A DNA stretch of 64,000 bases from Pseudoxanthomonas sp. GM95 (GCF_900109775.1 NZ_FOAX01000002.1:1116001-1180000); one strand, 5' to 3'. Shown: positions 20,158 through 31,336, numbered from the stretch's first letter. A program made the numbers and translations. The notes: generated by a model not told the origin, from the sequence alone.

Positions 20158-20196
20158 GTCCAGTCGGCATGACGTGCATCGCGATGCTGGACCTTG

Positions 20197-20226
20197 CGCC
20201 GGCGGCCTGTGGGTTGCCGGCGTTTT
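20197..20226 (+). terminator. Probable terminator after obgE
   Basis: CGCCGGC (20197-20203) pairs with GCCGGCG (20216-20222) over a 12-nt loop, followed by TTTT. The stem is short but correctly placed. Confidence 0.55.
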
Positions 20227-20280
20227 CATGCGTGCGCGCTGCGAGCGCGCTTATTGCAGTGGTGGCCGAATCGCAGGCAA

Positions 20281-20306
20281 CAAAAAACCCGGCCGAAGCC
20301 GGGTTT
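20281..20306 (-). terminator. Terminator after rpsT
   Basis: The stem AAACCCGGC/GCCGGGTTT (20285-20293 and 20298-20306) has the loop CGAA. On the minus strand it is followed by a T6 run, ending rpsT transcription. Confidence 0.9.
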
Positions 20307-20333
20307 CCTGTTGCCCGATCCGTCAAATGCGCG

Positions 20334-20603
20334 TCAAGCGGCCTTGAGGGCCTTGATGCGTGCGGTGAGACGGCTCTTGTGACGGGCAGCCTTGTTCTTG
20401 TGGATCAGGCCGCGCGAGCTGAAGCGATCGAGGATCGGCTGGGCGGTAGCGAAGGCGGCTTCGGCGCCAGCGGCGTCGTTGGCTTCCAGCGCCTTGATGA
20501 CTTTCTTGACGGCGGTGCGCAGCATGGAGCGCTGGGCGACGTTGCGCGCGTTGCGCACGACGGTCTGCTTGGCGCGCTTCTTGGCGGACTTGATATTGGC
20601 CAC
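20334..20603 (-). CDS. rpsT: 30S ribosomal protein S20
   Basis: This 89-residue basic protein begins [13 protein letters not shown], the S20 signature, and is helical throughout. It binds 16S rRNA early in 30S assembly. It is single-gene, with its own promoter (20658-20686) and terminator (20281-20306), and divergent from murJ as in other gammaproteobacteria. Confidence 0.98.
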   Translation of the reverse strand: MANIKSAKKRAKQTVVRNARNVAQRSMLRTAVKKVIKALEANDAAGAEAAFATAQPILDRFSSRGLIHKNKAARHKSRLTARIKALKAA

Positions 20604-20657
20604 GTTGGGATCCTGAGAATTCTTGGGTTGACGGCGGGCGGGAAAAACGAACGGGAA

Positions 20658-20686
20658 ATTATGGGCTATTCAAGTAGTTGGGTCAA
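20658..20686 (-). promoter_or_regulatory. Sigma70 promoter for rpsT
   Basis: On the minus strand TTGACC (20686-20681) and CATAAT (20663-20658) are separated by 17 bp. It is a strong match about 55 bases upstream of the rpsT start. Confidence 0.75.
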
Positions 20687-20740
20687 CCAGGGGGGCTTTG
20701 GCCCGATGGATTGGGGTTTCGGGTCAGCGGAGGCCGGTCT

Positions 20741-22348
20741 GTGAGCTCGCCCAAGATGCTGCGCGGCCTGCTGTCCTTCAGCAGCATGACCATGATTTCG
20801 CGGGTGCTGGGCCTGGTCCGCGACCAGGCGATCGCCACCAGTTTCGGCGCCAATGCGGTGACCGATGCGTTCTGGGTGGCGTTCCGGATTCCCAATTTCC
20901 TGCGCCGGCTGTTCGCGGAAGGGTCGTTCTCCACGGCCTTCGTGCCGGTGTTTACCGAGGTCAAGGAAACCCGCCCGCACGCCGACCTGCGCGAGCTGAT
21001 GGCGCGGGTGTCCGGCACCCTGGGCGGCATCCTGCTGCTGATCACCGCGCTGGGGCTGATCTTCACCCCGCAGGTGGCGATGATCTTCAATCCGGGCGCG
21101 ATCAAGGACCCGGCCAAGTTCGGCATGGTCGTGGACCTGTTGCGGCTGACCTTCCCGTTCCTGCTGTTCGTTTCGCTGACCGCGCTGTCGGGCGGGGCGC
21201 TGAACAGCTTCAACCGCTTCGCGATCCCGGCGATCACGCCGGTGATCCTCAACCTGTGCATGATCGCCGGCGCGCTGTGGCTGGCCCCGGCGATGGGGAT
21301 GTCGATCCTGGCGCTGGGCTGGGCGGTGCTGGTGGCCGGCGCGCTGCAGCTGCTGTTCCAGCTGCCGGCGCTGCGCGGGATCAATCTGCTGACCCTGCCG
21401 CGCTGGGGCTGGCGCCACCCGGACGTGCGCCGGGTGCTGACCCTGATGGTGCCGACGCTGTTCGGCTCGTCGGTGGCGCAGATCAACCTGCTGCTGGATA
21501 CGGTGATCGCCTCGTTCCTGTTCGCCGGCTCGCAGAGCTGGCTGTCGCAGGCCGATCGGTTCCTGGAGCTGCCGCTGGGCGTGTTCGGCGTTGCCCTGGG
21601 CACGGTGATCCTGCCGGCGCTGTCGCGGCATCACGTCAAGACCGACACGGTCGGCTTTTCCAATGCGCTGGACTGGGGGTTGCGCACCACGCTGCTGATC
21701 GCGGTGCCGGCAATGGTCGGGTTGATGCTGCTGAGCACGCCGTTGGTGGCCACGCTTTTCCAGTACGGCAAGTTCACCGCCTTCGACACGCGGATGGCGG
21801 CGATGTCGGTGTTCGGCCTGAGCTTCGGCCTGCCGGCGTTCGCGCTGCTGAAGATCGTGCTGCCGGCGTTCTACGCGCGCCAGGACACCCGAACGCCGGT
21901 GCGCGCCGGCGTGGCGGCGCTGGTGGCCAACATGGTGCTGAACCTGCTGTTCCTGGCGCTGCTTTACCAGCTGATGGTCAAGCCGGAGGTGCGCGCGCTG
22001 GGTGTGACCATGGCGCTGGCGCAGACGCCGGGCTTGCATCTGGCACTGGGCATCGCCAGTGCGGTGGCCAGCTATATCAACCTGGGGCTGCTGTGGCGCT
22101 GGCTGGGGCAGAGTGGTGTGTATCAGCGCCGGCCGGGCTGGGGCGCGTTCGGCCTGCGGCTGGTGGTGTCGTGCCTGGCGATGGCGGCGGTGGTCGGGGC
22201 AGGCCTGCACTGGCTGCCGGCCTTCACCGACATGGACAAGTGGCATCGCATCGGCTTCCTGCTGGCGCTGGTGGCCGCGGGCGGGCTGACCTACGCGGTG
22301 GCGCAGGTGGCGCTGGGCTTCCGTCTGCGTGACCTGCGCGAGCACTGA
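20741..22348 (+). CDS. murJ: Lipid II flippase MurJ
   Basis: This 535-residue MOP-superfamily membrane protein moves lipid II to the periplasmic face for peptidoglycan synthesis. About 14 transmembrane segments are visible, and the N-terminal block SSMTMISRVLGLVRD plus FRIPNFLRRLFAEGSF is the MurJ/MviN signature with its essential arginines. The GTG at 20741 was chosen because it gives the standard N-terminus and follows GGAGG at seven bases; the open frame runs 21 codons further upstream. ribF follows after about 105 bases. Confidence 0.95.
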   Translation: MSSPKMLRGLLSFSSMTMISRVLGLVRDQAIATSFGANAVTDAFWVAFRIPNFLRRLFAEGSFSTAFVPVFTEVKETRPHADLRELMARVSGTLGGILLLITALGLIFTPQVAMIFNPGAIKDPAKFGMVVDLLRLTFPFLLFVSLTALSGGALNSFNRFAIPAITPVILNLCMIAGALWLAPAMGMSILALGWAVLVAGALQLLFQLPALRGINLLTLPRWGWRHPDVRRVLTLMVPTLFGSSVAQINLLLDTVIASFLFAGSQSWLSQADRFLELPLGVFGVALGTVILPALSRHHVKTDTVGFSNALDWGLRTTLLIAVPAMVGLMLLSTPLVATLFQYGKFTAFDTRMAAMSVFGLSFGLPAFALLKIVLPAFYARQDTRTPVRAGVAALVANMVLNLLFLALLYQLMVKPEVRALGVTMALAQTPGLHLALGIASAVASYINLGLLWRWLGQSGVYQRRPGWGAFGLRLVVSCLAMAAVVGAGLHWLPAFTDMDKWHRIGFLLALVAAGGLTYAVAQVALGFRLRDLREH

Positions 22349-22454
22349 GCTTGCGGGGCTTGTACCGGCGCATGGCGGCTATACTTCATGGGTTTCCCAA
22401 GAGATTTCGCGGGCCGGCCGGCGCCTTGCGTGGCCCGGCCCGAACTCCAATGCG

Positions 22455-23405
22455 ATGAGCAGGCTGTTTCGTGACGTTGAAGGCGGGGTGCTGACCCCAC
22501 AGGGCAGCGTGGTGTGCATCGGTGCGTTCGACGGCCTGCACTTGGGCCATCGCGCGCTGCTGCGCCATGCCCGGCAGCGTGCGCAGGGCCTGGGATTGCC
22601 GCTGGTGGTGCTGACCTTCGAGCCGCTGCCGCGCGAGTTCTTCCTGCCGCACGACCCACCGCCGCGCCTGAGCCTGCCGCGGGCCAAGGTCGAAGGCCTG
22701 CTCGATGCCGGCGCCGACCAGGTCGGGCTGCTGCGCTTCAACCAGCGCATGACCGCGATGTCGGCGCAGGACTTCGTCCACACGCTGCTGGTTGGCCGCT
22801 TGCAGGCGCGCGAAGTGTGGATCGGCCCGGAATTCCGCTTCGGCCACAAACGTGGCGGCGATGTCGCGCTGCTGCAGGCGATGGGCGCCGAGCTGGGCTT
22901 CACTGCCGACCAGATCGCGCCGGTGCATTGCGCCGACGGCGAGCGGGTGTCGTCCACGCGCATCCGCGCGGCGTTGCGCCAGGGCGATTTCGCCCACGCT
23001 GAGCGCCTGTTGGGCCGGCCGTATGCGATCGGCGGGCGCGTGGTGCGCGGCAAGCAGCTGGGCCGCACGCTGGGATTTCCCACGGCCAACCTGCGCTTCC
23101 CCAAGACGCCGGCGCTGTCGGGCATCTATGCGACCTGGGTGCATGGCCTGACCGAACGGCCGTGGCCGTCGGTGTCCAGCTTCGGCACCCGGCCTACCGT
23201 GGAGGGCGTGGAGCCGCTGCTGGAAGCGCACCTGTTCGATTTCAACGGCGACCTCTACGGGCGCCACCTGCGGGTCGAATTCGTCGCCAAGCTGCGCGAC
23301 GAGGAAAAATTCGACGGGCTCGATGCGCTGACCGTCCAGATGCAGCGCGACGCCGCCACCGCACGCCAACTCCTTTCCACCGAACGCTTCCGGGCCACCG
23401 CGTGA
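22455..23405 (+). CDS. ribF: Bifunctional riboflavin kinase / FAD synthetase
   Basis: This 316-residue enzyme makes FMN from riboflavin and then FAD. The N-terminal FAD-synthetase domain (about 1-180) has the nucleotidyltransferase motif [11 protein letters not shown] and the SSTRIR motif. The C-terminal riboflavin-kinase domain (about 185-310) has [15 protein letters not shown]. The ATG at 22455 ([11 protein letters not shown]) is the standard start. A TATACT hexamer lies about 80 bases upstream without a good -35 partner. It lies between murJ and ileS, the usual place in gammaproteobacteria. Confidence 0.96.
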   Translation: MSRLFRDVEGGVLTPQGSVVCIGAFDGLHLGHRALLRHARQRAQGLGLPLVVLTFEPLPREFFLPHDPPPRLSLPRAKVEGLLDAGADQVGLLRFNQRMTAMSAQDFVHTLLVGRLQAREVWIGPEFRFGHKRGGDVALLQAMGAELGFTADQIAPVHCADGERVSSTRIRAALRQGDFAHAERLLGRPYAIGGRVVRGKQLGRTLGFPTANLRFPKTPALSGIYATWVHGLTERPWPSVSSFGTRPTVEGVEPLLEAHLFDFNGDLYGRHLRVEFVAKLRDEEKFDGLDALTVQMQRDAATARQLLSTERFRATA

Positions 23406-23457
23406 CACGCGCGCACCCTGGACTTTGCACCGCACAGACGCCGAGAACCTGATTTCC

Positions 23458-26289
23458 GTGAGCACCGACTACAAAGCCACCCTGCAACTGCCGGCCACGG
23501 AATTCCCGATGCGCGGCGACCTGCCCAAGCGCGAGCCGGACACGCTCAAGCGCTGGTACGACCAGGATCTGTACGCCCAGCTGCGTGCGAACGCCAAGGG
23601 CCGTCCGCTGTTCGTGCTGCACGATGGTCCGCCGTACGCCAACGGCCAGATCCACCTGGGCCATGCGGTCAACAAGATCCTCAAGGACATCATCGTCAAG
23701 TCGCGCTATGTCGCCGGCTTCGATGCGCCCTACGTGCCGGGCTGGGATTGCCACGGCCTGCCGATCGAGATCGCGATCGAGAAGAAGTGGGGCAAGGTCG
23801 GCACCAAGCTCGACGCCAAGCAGTTCCGCGCCAAGTGTCGCGAGTACGCCGAAGAGCAGATCGACATCCAGCGCAAGGATTTCAAGCGCCTGGGCGTGAT
23901 CGGCGATTGGGACAACCCATACAAGACGCTGAACTTCCGCTTCGAGGCCGACGAGATCCGCGCGCTGGCCAAGGTTGTGGCCAACGGCCACCTGCTGCGC
24001 GGCGCCAAGCCGGTGTACTGGTGCTTCGACTGCGGTTCGGCCCTGGCCGAGGCCGAGATCGAATACCAGGACAAGGTGTCTCCGGCGATCGACGTCGGCT
24101 ACGCCGCGCGCGATCCGCAGGCGCTGGCTGCGGCATTCGGCGCGCAGGTCCCGGCCGGTGTCGAAGTGGCCGTGCCGATCTGGACCACCACGCCGTGGAC
24201 GCTGCCGGCCTCGCTGGCCGTCAGCCTGGGCCCGGACCTGGATTACGTGCTGGTCGAAGGACCGGCCCGCAACGGCGCGCCGCGCTGGCTGGTCATCGCA
24301 CAGGCGCTGGCCGAGCGCGCGCTGGCGCGCTATGGCGTGACCGAGGTGGTCGTGAAGGGCCACGCCAAGGGCGCGGCGCTGGAACACCTGCTGCTGGCCC
24401 ATCCGTTCTACGCCCAGCGCGATGTCCCGCTGATCCTGGGCGACCACGTCTCGGCCGAAGACGGTACCGGTGCGGTCCACACCGCGCCCGGCCACGGCCA
24501 GGAGGACTACGCGGTCAGCCTGAAGTACGGCCTGGTCGACCAGTACACCGCGGCGCAGATCAATCCGGTCGACGGGCGCGGCGTGTACCTGCCGTCCACG
24601 CCGGCGTTCGACGGCACCGAGCTGGCCGGCATGCACATCTGGAAGGCCAACGACACCATCGTCGAGCTGGCCCGTGCCAATGGCGCGCTGCTGGCCTTCC
24701 ATCCGCTGACGCACAGCTATCCGCACTGCTGGCGCCACAAGACGCCGGTGGTGTTCCGCGCGACGCCGCAGTGGTTCATCTCGATGGACCAGGCCAACCT
24801 GCGCGCCGATGCGCTGGCTGCGATCAAGAACGTCGGCTGGTTCCCGACCTGGGGCCAGGCGCGCATCGCCAGCATGGTCGACGGGCGCCCGGACTGGTGC
24901 ATCAGTCGCCAGCGCACCTGGGGCGTTCCGATCGCGCTGTTCGTGCATCGCGAAACCCACGAGCCGCATCCGCGCAGCGTCGAGCTGATGGAGCTGGTTG
25001 CGCAGAAGGTGGAGCAGGCCGGCGTCGATGCCTGGTATGACCTGGACGCAGCCGAACTGCTCGGCGCCGAAGCGGCCGACTACGACAAGGTCACCGACAT
25101 CCTCGATGTCTGGTTCGACTCGGGCGTGACGCACGAAGGCGTGCTGCTGGAGCGTGGCTTCGGCAAGCCGGCCGACCTGTACCTGGAGGGCTCGGACCAG
25201 CATCGTGGCTGGTTCCAGTCCTCGCTGCTGACCGGCGTGGCGATCGACAAGGCTGCGCCGTACAAGCAGTGCCTGACCCACGGCTTCACCGTGGACGAGC
25301 ACGGCCGCAAGATGTCCAAGTCGCTGGGCAACGGCATCGAGCCGCAGGACATCATGAAGAACCTGGGCGCGGACATCCTGCGCCTGTGGATCGCCAGCGC
25401 CGACTACAGCAACGAGATGTCGCTGTCACAGGAGATCCTCAAGCGCAACGCCGACGCTTACCGCCGCCTGCGTAACACCGCGCGCTTCCTGCTCAGCAAC
25501 CTCAACGGCTTCGACCCGGCCGTGCATTGCGTGGCGCCGGAGGACATGGTCGCGCTGGATCGCTGGATCGTGCATCGCGCGTACGAGCTGCAGGAGAAGA
25601 TCAAGGCGGCCTACGAGCGCTACGACTTCGCCTCGATCGTGCAGGCGCTGCTGAACTTCTGCAGCGTGGACCTGGGTTCGCTGTACCTGGACGTGACCAA
25701 GGACCGCCTGTACACGATGCAGGAAGATTCGCGCGGCCGCCGCAGCGCGCAGACCGCGATGTACCACATCGCCGAAGCCTTCGTGCGCTGGATCGCGCCG
25801 ATCCTGAGCTTCACCGCCGACGAGATGTGGGGCTACCTGCCGGGCAAGCGCCTGGACAACGTGCTGTTCTCCACTTTCTACGACGGCCTGGCGCCGCTGC
25901 CGGCCGATGCAAAGCTGTCCGCGGCCGATTTCGACGCGCTGCTGGGCCTGCGCGAGCAGGTCGCCAAGGTGCTGGAGCCGATGCGCGCCAGCGGAACGAT
26001 CGGCGCGGCACTGGATGCGGAAATCGCCATCACCGCTGGCGCCGAGACGGCGCGGCGCTGGCAGGCGCTGAGCGATGAGCTGCGCTTCCTGTTCATCAGC
26101 GGCGATGTCACCGTGACCGCGGCGCAGGCCGATGAACTCTTCGTGCTGGCCACGCCGACCACCAAGCCCAAGTGCGTTCGGTGCTGGCAGAAGCGCGCCG
26201 ATGTCGGCGCCTATGCCGCGCATCCGGAGCTGTGCGGCCGCTGCGTGGACAACGTCGATGGCGCAGGCGAGGTCCGCCAATGGTTCTGA
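23458..26289 (+). CDS. ileS: Isoleucyl-tRNA synthetase
   Basis: This 943-residue class I synthetase has HLGH at 66-69 (the HIGH motif), KMSKS at 618-622, the CP1 editing domain between them ([11 protein letters not shown]) and a C-terminal zinc finger (CVRCW...CGRC). It is the bacterial-type, mupirocin-sensitive class by architecture. The start is a GTG at 23458 after GAGAA; the open frame continues to a TTG at 23425. Its last 10 bases overlap lspA, implying coupling. Confidence 0.97.
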   Translation: MSTDYKATLQLPATEFPMRGDLPKREPDTLKRWYDQDLYAQLRANAKGRPLFVLHDGPPYANGQIHLGHAVNKILKDIIVKSRYVAGFDAPYVPGWDCHGLPIEIAIEKKWGKVGTKLDAKQFRAKCREYAEEQIDIQRKDFKRLGVIGDWDNPYKTLNFRFEADEIRALAKVVANGHLLRGAKPVYWCFDCGSALAEAEIEYQDKVSPAIDVGYAARDPQALAAAFGAQVPAGVEVAVPIWTTTPWTLPASLAVSLGPDLDYVLVEGPARNGAPRWLVIAQALAERALARYGVTEVVVKGHAKGAALEHLLLAHPFYAQRDVPLILGDHVSAEDGTGAVHTAPGHGQEDYAVSLKYGLVDQYTAAQINPVDGRGVYLPSTPAFDGTELAGMHIWKANDTIVELARANGALLAFHPLTHSYPHCWRHKTPVVFRATPQWFISMDQANLRADALAAIKNVGWFPTWGQARIASMVDGRPDWCISRQRTWGVPIALFVHRETHEPHPRSVELMELVAQKVEQAGVDAWYDLDAAELLGAEAADYDKVTDILDVWFDSGVTHEGVLLERGFGKPADLYLEGSDQHRGWFQSSLLTGVAIDKAAPYKQCLTHGFTVDEHGRKMSKSLGNGIEPQDIMKNLGADILRLWIASADYSNEMSLSQEILKRNADAYRRLRNTARFLLSNLNGFDPAVHCVAPEDMVALDRWIVHRAYELQEKIKAAYERYDFASIVQALLNFCSVDLGSLYLDVTKDRLYTMQEDSRGRRSAQTAMYHIAEAFVRWIAPILSFTADEMWGYLPGKRLDNVLFSTFYDGLAPLPADAKLSAADFDALLGLREQVAKVLEPMRASGTIGAALDAEIAITAGAETARRWQALSDELRFLFISGDVTVTAAQADELFVLATPTTKPKCVRCWQKRADVGAYAAHPELCGRCVDNVDGAGEVRQWF

Positions 26290-26789
26290 CCGCGCGTCCC
26301 AAGCCCAGCGCGCTGGTGTGGCTGGTGCTGTCGGTGGTGGTGATCGTGCTGGACCAGTGGTCCAAGGCCTGGGTGCTGGCCAGCCTGCCGGAATTCCAGG
26401 CGGTGAAGGTCATCGACGGGTTCTGGAACTGGTACCGCACCTATAACACCGGCGCGGCCTTCAGCTTCCTCAGCAATGCCGGCGGCTGGCAGATCTGGTT
26501 CTTCACCGCGCTGGCCATCGGCGTGTGCGGCCTGCTGGGCACCTGGCTGTCGCGCACCGCGCGCGGCGACTGGCGCGTGGCCCTGCCGTATTCCCTGGTG
26601 ATCGGCGGTGCGCTGGGCAACGTGATTGACCGGCTGATGCACGGCCACGTGGTCGATTTCATCCAGTGGTACGTGGGCGACCATTACTGGCCGTCGTTCA
26701 ACATCGCCGACTCGGCCATCGTCTGCGGCGCGGTCGGCATCGCCGCGTTCAGCCTGTTCGACGGCAAGCGCCGCGCCAAAGCGGGATAA
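26280..26789 (+). CDS. lspA: Prolipoprotein signal peptidase (signal peptidase II)
   Basis: This 169-residue inner-membrane aspartyl protease cleaves signal peptides of diacylated prolipoproteins. Four transmembrane helices are visible, and the two catalytic aspartates lie in [14 protein letters not shown] and FNIADSAI. The ATG at 26280 lies inside the ileS 3' end (10-base overlap). ispH begins 7 bases after its stop. Confidence 0.96.
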   Translation: MVLTARPKPSALVWLVLSVVVIVLDQWSKAWVLASLPEFQAVKVIDGFWNWYRTYNTGAAFSFLSNAGGWQIWFFTALAIGVCGLLGTWLSRTARGDWRVALPYSLVIGGALGNVIDRLMHGHVVDFIQWYVGDHYWPSFNIADSAIVCGAVGIAAFSLFDGKRRAKAG

Positions 26790-26796
26790 TGTAGGT

Positions 26797-27747
26797 ATGG
26801 ACGTCCTGCTCGCCAATCCCCGTGGTTTCTGCGCCGGTGTCGACCGCGCGATCGAGATCGTCAAGCGCGCCATCGAAACCTTGGGCGCGCCGATCTATGT
26901 GCGCCATGAGGTGGTGCACAACCGCTTCGTGGTCGACGACCTCAAGCAGCGCGGCGCGATCTTCGTCGAGGAACTCGACGAGGTGCCCGACCACAACACG
27001 GTGATCTTCAGCGCCCACGGCGTTTCCCAGGCCGTGCGCCAGGAGGCTGAGCGCCGCGGCCTGAAGGTGTTCGACGCGACCTGCCCGCTGGTGACCAAAG
27101 TGCATCTGGAAGTGGCGCGCCATTGCCGCGCCGGGCGCGATGTGGTCCTGATCGGCCACGCCGGGCACCCGGAAGTGGAGGGCACGATGGGTCAGTGGGA
27201 CCGCGAGCGCGGCACCGGGCGCATCTATCTGGTCGAGGACATTGCCGGCGTGGCCACGCTGGAGATCGACCAGCCGGAGAACTTCGCCTACACCACCCAG
27301 ACCACGCTGTCGGTCGACGACACCGTGGGCATCATCAGCGCGTTGCGGGCCAAGTACCCGGCCATGCAGGGGCCGAAGAACGACGATATCTGCTACGCCA
27401 CGCAGAACCGCCAGGACGCCGTGCGCGACCTGGCCAAGGAATGCGACCTGGTCCTGGTGGTGGGTTCGCCCAACAGCTCCAATTCCAACCGCCTGAGCGA
27501 ACTGGCACAGCGCGATGGCGTCGAGTCCTACCTGATCGACGGCGCGCACGAGATTGATCCCAACTGGATCACCGGTAAGAAGAAGGTCGGCGTCACCGCC
27601 GGTGCTTCGGCGCCCGACGTGCTGATCGACGGCGTGATCCAGCGCCTGCGCGAACTGGGCGCAGGCAACGTCAGCGAGCTGGCCGGCGAGCCGGAAAGCA
27701 TGGTGTTTGCGCTGCCCAAGGAGCTGCGCCTGCAATTGGTCAATTGA
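26797..27747 (+). CDS. ispH: 4-hydroxy-3-methylbut-2-enyl diphosphate reductase
   Basis: This 316-residue iron-sulfur enzyme performs the last step of the MEP isoprenoid pathway, making IPP and DMAPP from HMBPP. The three cluster cysteines are Cys12 (NPRGFCAGV), Cys96 (DATCPLV) and Cys199 (DDICYATQ). It is third in the ileS-lspA-ispH unit. The tRNA-Thr promoter overlaps its stop codon. The pathway's dxr gene is at 48356-49564. Confidence 0.97.
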   Translation: MDVLLANPRGFCAGVDRAIEIVKRAIETLGAPIYVRHEVVHNRFVVDDLKQRGAIFVEELDEVPDHNTVIFSAHGVSQAVRQEAERRGLKVFDATCPLVTKVHLEVARHCRAGRDVVLIGHAGHPEVEGTMGQWDRERGTGRIYLVEDIAGVATLEIDQPENFAYTTQTTLSVDDTVGIISALRAKYPAMQGPKNDDICYATQNRQDAVRDLAKECDLVLVVGSPNSSNSNRLSELAQRDGVESYLIDGAHEIDPNWITGKKKVGVTAGASAPDVLIDGVIQRLRELGAGNVSELAGEPESMVFALPKELRLQLVN

Positions 27748-27772
27748 CCGATCGCGGTGCGATCCCTAGAAT
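27744..27772 (+). promoter_or_regulatory. Sigma70 promoter for tRNA-Thr
   Basis: TTGACC (27744-27749) and TAGAAT (27767-27772) have a 17-bp spacer. The -35 box overlaps the ispH stop, and the tRNA starts about 11 bases after the -10 box. Confidence 0.75.
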
Positions 27773-27782
27773 TCGCGCTCCC

Positions 27783-27858
27783 GCCGGAATAGCTCAGTTG
27801 GTAGAGCGGCGCATTCGTAATGCGTAGGTCGTAGGTTCGATTCCTATTTCCGGCACCA
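27783..27858 (+). tRNA. tRNA-Thr (anticodon CGU)
   Basis: This 76-base tRNA has encoded CCA. The acceptor stem GCCGGAA/TTCCGGC pairs perfectly; the D arm GCTC/GAGC, anticodon stem GCGCA/TGCGT with loop TTCGTAA, and T arm GTAGG/CCTAT with loop TTCGATT are all present. Anticodon CGU reads the threonine codon ACG. Confidence 0.97.
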
Positions 27859-27871
27859 GCATCATTTCAAG

Positions 27872-27905
27872 AAGCCCCGTCGCAGCGTTGACGGGGCTTT
27901 TCTTT
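27872..27905 (+). terminator. Terminator after tRNA-Thr
   Basis: The arms AAGCCCCGTC (27872-27881) and GACGGGGCTT (27890-27899) form a perfect 10-bp stem, followed by TTCTTTT. Confidence 0.9.
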
Positions 27906-28258
27906 TGCGCGTTCGGTGGCGGCGCGACGTGTTGCTGTGATCGCTGGCAGCTTTGCCAGGGGAGGGCGGGTTAAACTCGCCCGGTGTGTCGCGTTCGCGA
28001 CGCCTCCCGAGCATTTCGATACGGAATGTCCCGCATCCAGGCGCCTGATCAGGCGAGATTGCGGCAAGGCTGACGGAAAAGCATCGGGCAAGGGATTTCC
28101 TAGATGCTGCGGGGCAGCATAAAATAGTGCGGTTCTAGCACTTGCCCCGCCTGCATCCGGCCCCTTGTGGCGTCCGTGTTGCGCGACAGTGTTGCGGGCG
28201 ACCAGTGCATCGGCCGTCCGCCTAGGTAGCCGATTTTCTTCTCGCAACTGGATAGACC
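27906..28258. other. Gene-free stretch upstream of cyoA
   Basis: No gene is supported in these 353 bases. They hold a candidate cyo promoter with an internal palindrome (28097-28125). Small open frames on either strand look unlike coding sequence. Confidence 0.6.
28097..28125 (+). promoter_or_regulatory. Candidate cyo promoter with palindrome in the spacer
   Basis: TTCCTA (28097-28102) and TAAAAT (28120-28125) are 17 bp apart. ATGCTGC-GGG-GCAGCAT (28104-28120), a perfect inverted repeat, fills the spacer and could be an operator. The -35 match is poor, which would suit an activated or regulated promoter. This is inference. Confidence 0.4.
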
Positions 28259-29335
28259 ATGTCCCTGCTGAAGCTTCCTGGACGACTGCGTCCATGGATT
28301 TTGCTGGCAAGTGTGTTGTTTCTCGGCGGATGCCAGTCCGCCATCCTGAACCCGAAGGGTCAGATCGGCATCGACGAGCGCAACCTGCTCGTCACCTGCA
28401 CGGTCCTGATGCTGCTGGTGGTGGTGCCGGTCATCGTGATGACCCTGGTGTTCGCCTACCGCTATCGGGCCTCCAAGCAGAACCGCTACGAGCCGGAATG
28501 GCACCATTCCACGCCGATCGAAATCGTCGTGTGGGCCATCCCGTGCGTGATCATCGTGGTGCTGGGCGTGCTGGTGTGGCGCTCTTCGCACGCACTGGAC
28601 CCGTACCGTCCGCTGGATTCGGACGTGGCGCCGGTGACGATCGAAGCGGTGTCACTGGACTGGAAGTGGCTGTTCATCTACCCCGACCAGAACATCGCCA
28701 CGGTCAACGAGATCGCGTTCCCGGAAAAGACCCCGCTGAACTTCCGGATCACCTCCGATTCGGTGATGAACTCGTTCTTCATCCCGCAGCTCGGCACGAT
28801 GATCTATTCGATGGCCGGCATGGAAACCAAGCTGCACCTGATCGCCAACGAGCAGGGCACCTTCCGTGGCCTGTCCTCGCATTACAGCGGCAAGGGCTTC
28901 TCGGGCATGCATTTCAATGCCATCGCCACCGACCAGGCCGGCTTCGACGCCTGGGTCGCCAAGGTCAAGGCCTCGGGCCAGAGCCTGGACGCGGCGGCTT
29001 ACGCCGAACTGGCCAAGCCCAGCGAAGACGTGGCGCCGACCTATTACGCCTCGGCGCAGCCTGACCTGTTCAACACCATCATCGCCAAATACATGATGGG
29101 TTCGCACGGCAAGGGCGGGCACAAGATGCTCGGCATGGACAACAACGCCGAGCCGGGCACCGAAGCGGCCGCGCAGGCCCACGCCCACGACGGCGGCTAC
29201 GCCACGCCGGCGCCGGGCCAGGCCGATGGCCACGACATGCATTCGATGGATTCCATGCCCGGCATGGGAGACATGCACCACGACGACGCCCAGGCGCCGG
29301 CGGGTGAGACGCAGAATCCGCAGGAGAAGCACTAA
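28259..29335 (+). CDS. cyoA: Cytochrome bo ubiquinol oxidase subunit II
   Basis: This 358-residue lipoprotein subunit of the quinol oxidase has a lipobox LGGC with Cys25, two transmembrane helices (about 40-65 and 85-108) and a periplasmic cupredoxin domain. No CuA cysteine pair is present, which separates it from cytochrome c oxidase subunit [22 protein letters not shown] is CyoA-like. Unlike E. coli CyoA, it ends in a His/Met/Asp-rich tail (from about residue 285: [34 protein letters not shown]), which looks able to bind copper. Its stop overlaps cyoB by one base. Confidence 0.95.
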   Translation: MSLLKLPGRLRPWILLASVLFLGGCQSAILNPKGQIGIDERNLLVTCTVLMLLVVVPVIVMTLVFAYRYRASKQNRYEPEWHHSTPIEIVVWAIPCVIIVVLGVLVWRSSHALDPYRPLDSDVAPVTIEAVSLDWKWLFIYPDQNIATVNEIAFPEKTPLNFRITSDSVMNSFFIPQLGTMIYSMAGMETKLHLIANEQGTFRGLSSHYSGKGFSGMHFNAIATDQAGFDAWVAKVKASGQSLDAAAYAELAKPSEDVAPTYYASAQPDLFNTIIAKYMMGSHGKGGHKMLGMDNNAEPGTEAAAQAHAHDGGYATPAPGQADGHDMHSMDSMPGMGDMHHDDAQAPAGETQNPQEKH

Positions 29336-31335
29336 TGTTGCTGGGCAAACTTACGCTCGAATCGATTCCGTATCACGAGCCGATTCTGATCGCGACCGCA
29401 GCGGGCGTTGGCCTGGGCGGCGCCGCGGTCCTGGGTCTGATGACCTATTTCAAGCTGTGGGGCTGGTTGTGGCGTGAATGGTTGACCTCGGTCGACCACA
29501 AGAAGATCGGCGTGATGTACATCGTCGTGGCACTGGTCATGTTGCTGCGCGGTTTTGCCGACGCGATCATGATGCGCATCCAGCTGGCGCTGGGCCATGG
29601 CGGCAGCGAGGGCATCCTGCCACCGCATCACTACGATCAGATCTTCACCGCGCACGGCGTGATCATGATCTTCTTCATGGCCATGCCGTTCCTGACCGGC
29701 CTGGTCAACCTGATCGTGCCGCTGCAGATCGGCGCGCGCGACGTGGCCTATCCGTTCCTGAACTCGCTCAGCTTCTGGCTGTTCGTGGCGGGCGTGGTGC
29801 TGATCATGCTGTCGCTGTTCGTGGGCGAGTTCGCCCAGACCGGCTGGCTGGCGTTCCCGCCACTGTCGGGGCTGCAATACAGTCCAGGCGTCGGTGTCGA
29901 CTACTACATCTGGGCGCTGCAGATCTCCGGTCTCGGCACGACGCTGACGGGCATCAACTTCCTGGTGACCATCTTCAAGATGCGCGCGCCGGGCATGACC
30001 CTGATGCGCATGCCGATCTTCACCTGGACCGCGCTGATCACCAACATCCTGATCATCGCCGCGTTCCCGTTCCTGACCGTCACTCTGGCGCTGCTGGCTG
30101 CCGACCGTTACCTGGGCACCCACTTCTTCACCAATGACGGTGGCGGCAACGCCATGATGTACATCAACATGATCTGGATCTGGGGCCACCCGGAGGTTTA
30201 CATCCTGATCCTGCCGGCCTTCGGCGTGTTCTCCGAAGTGGTGTCGACCTTCTCGCGCAAGCCGCTGTTCGGCTACACCTCGATGGTGTGGGCCACCAGC
30301 GCGATCGGCGTGCTGTCCTTCATCGTGTGGCTGCACCACTTCTTCACGATGGGCTCGGGCGCCAACGTCAACGCGTTCTTCGGCATCACCACGATGATCA
30401 TCGCGGTGCCGACCGGCGTGAAGATCTTCAACTGGCTGTTCACCATGTTCCGTGGCCGCATCGAGATGACCTCGATGATGTACTGGACCGTGGGCTTCAT
30501 GATCACCTTCACCATCGGCGGCATGACCGGCGTGATGATGGCGATCCCGGCCGTGTCCTTCGTGCTGCACAACTCGCTGTTCCTGATCGCGCACTTCCAT
30601 AACGTGATCATCGGCGGCGTGGTGTTCGGCTACCTGTGCGGCCTGACCTACTGGTTCCCGAAGGCCTTCGGCTTCAAGCTGATCGACAAGATCGGCAAGG
30701 CCTCGTTCTGGTGCTGGATCGTCGGCTTCTTCGTCGCTTTCACCCCGCTGTACGTGCTGGGCTTCCTGGGCATGACCCGTCGCCTGAACACCTACAACAA
30801 CCCGGAGTGGGTGCCGTGGCTGTACGTCGCTGCCTGCGGCGCGCTGATCATCGGCTGCGGTATCGCCCTGAACTTCATCCAGATCGGCTGGAGCATCTTC
30901 AAGCGCAAGGAAAATCCGGACCTGACGGGCGACCCGTGGGATGGCCGTACGCTGGAGTGGGCAACCTCTTCGCCGGCGCCGTTCTACAACTTCGCGCACC
31001 TGCCGGTGATCCGTGGCCTTGACCAGCATTGGATCGACAAGCAGGCCGGCACCGCCTACCAGCGTCCGACCCACTTCGAAGACATCCACATGCCGCGCAA
31101 CACCTCGATCGGCGTGATCATGGGCGCCTTCAGCGTGCTGCTGGGCTTCGGCATGATCTGGCACATTTGGTGGATGGCCATCATCGGCCTGGTCGGCATG
31201 ATCGGCGCCTACATCGCGCGCACCTTCGACGAGGACACCGATTACTACGTGCCCGCCGCCGAAGTGGCTGCGATCGAAAATGCACGCTTCGACCAGCTCG
31301 ACGCACTGCGCGCTTCCAAGACGGGAGCCCTCTGA
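29335..31335 (+). CDS. cyoB: Cytochrome bo ubiquinol oxidase subunit I
   Basis: This 666-residue catalytic subunit reduces O2 at the heme o3-CuB centre and pumps protons. The heme and copper histidines are visible: [16 protein letters not shown] (with the cross-linked Tyr), LHHFFTMG and [11 protein letters not shown]. The quinone-site residues of the E. coli enzyme ([16 protein letters not shown]) are retained. It has about 15 transmembrane helices. It is co-transcribed with cyoA and cyoC. Confidence 0.98.
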   Translation: MLLGKLTLESIPYHEPILIATAAGVGLGGAAVLGLMTYFKLWGWLWREWLTSVDHKKIGVMYIVVALVMLLRGFADAIMMRIQLALGHGGSEGILPPHHYDQIFTAHGVIMIFFMAMPFLTGLVNLIVPLQIGARDVAYPFLNSLSFWLFVAGVVLIMLSLFVGEFAQTGWLAFPPLSGLQYSPGVGVDYYIWALQISGLGTTLTGINFLVTIFKMRAPGMTLMRMPIFTWTALITNILIIAAFPFLTVTLALLAADRYLGTHFFTNDGGGNAMMYINMIWIWGHPEVYILILPAFGVFSEVVSTFSRKPLFGYTSMVWATSAIGVLSFIVWLHHFFTMGSGANVNAFFGITTMIIAVPTGVKIFNWLFTMFRGRIEMTSMMYWTVGFMITFTIGGMTGVMMAIPAVSFVLHNSLFLIAHFHNVIIGGVVFGYLCGLTYWFPKAFGFKLIDKIGKASFWCWIVGFFVAFTPLYVLGFLGMTRRLNTYNNPEWVPWLYVAACGALIIGCGIALNFIQIGWSIFKRKENPDLTGDPWDGRTLEWATSSPAPFYNFAHLPVIRGLDQHWIDKQAGTAYQRPTHFEDIHMPRNTSIGVIMGAFSVLLGFGMIWHIWWMAIIGLVGMIGAYIARTFDEDTDYYVPAAEVAAIENARFDQLDALRASKTGAL

Positions 31336-31336
31336 C

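Noticed and set aside
20666-22345. 559-residue minus-strand frame under murJ
   Set aside because: It mirrors murJ codon by codon and is extremely Gln/Arg/His-rich; no domain.
27867-28310. 147-residue minus-strand frame between tRNA-Thr and cyoA
   Set aside because: It crosses the tRNA terminator and the cyo promoter region, with no recognisable protein features.
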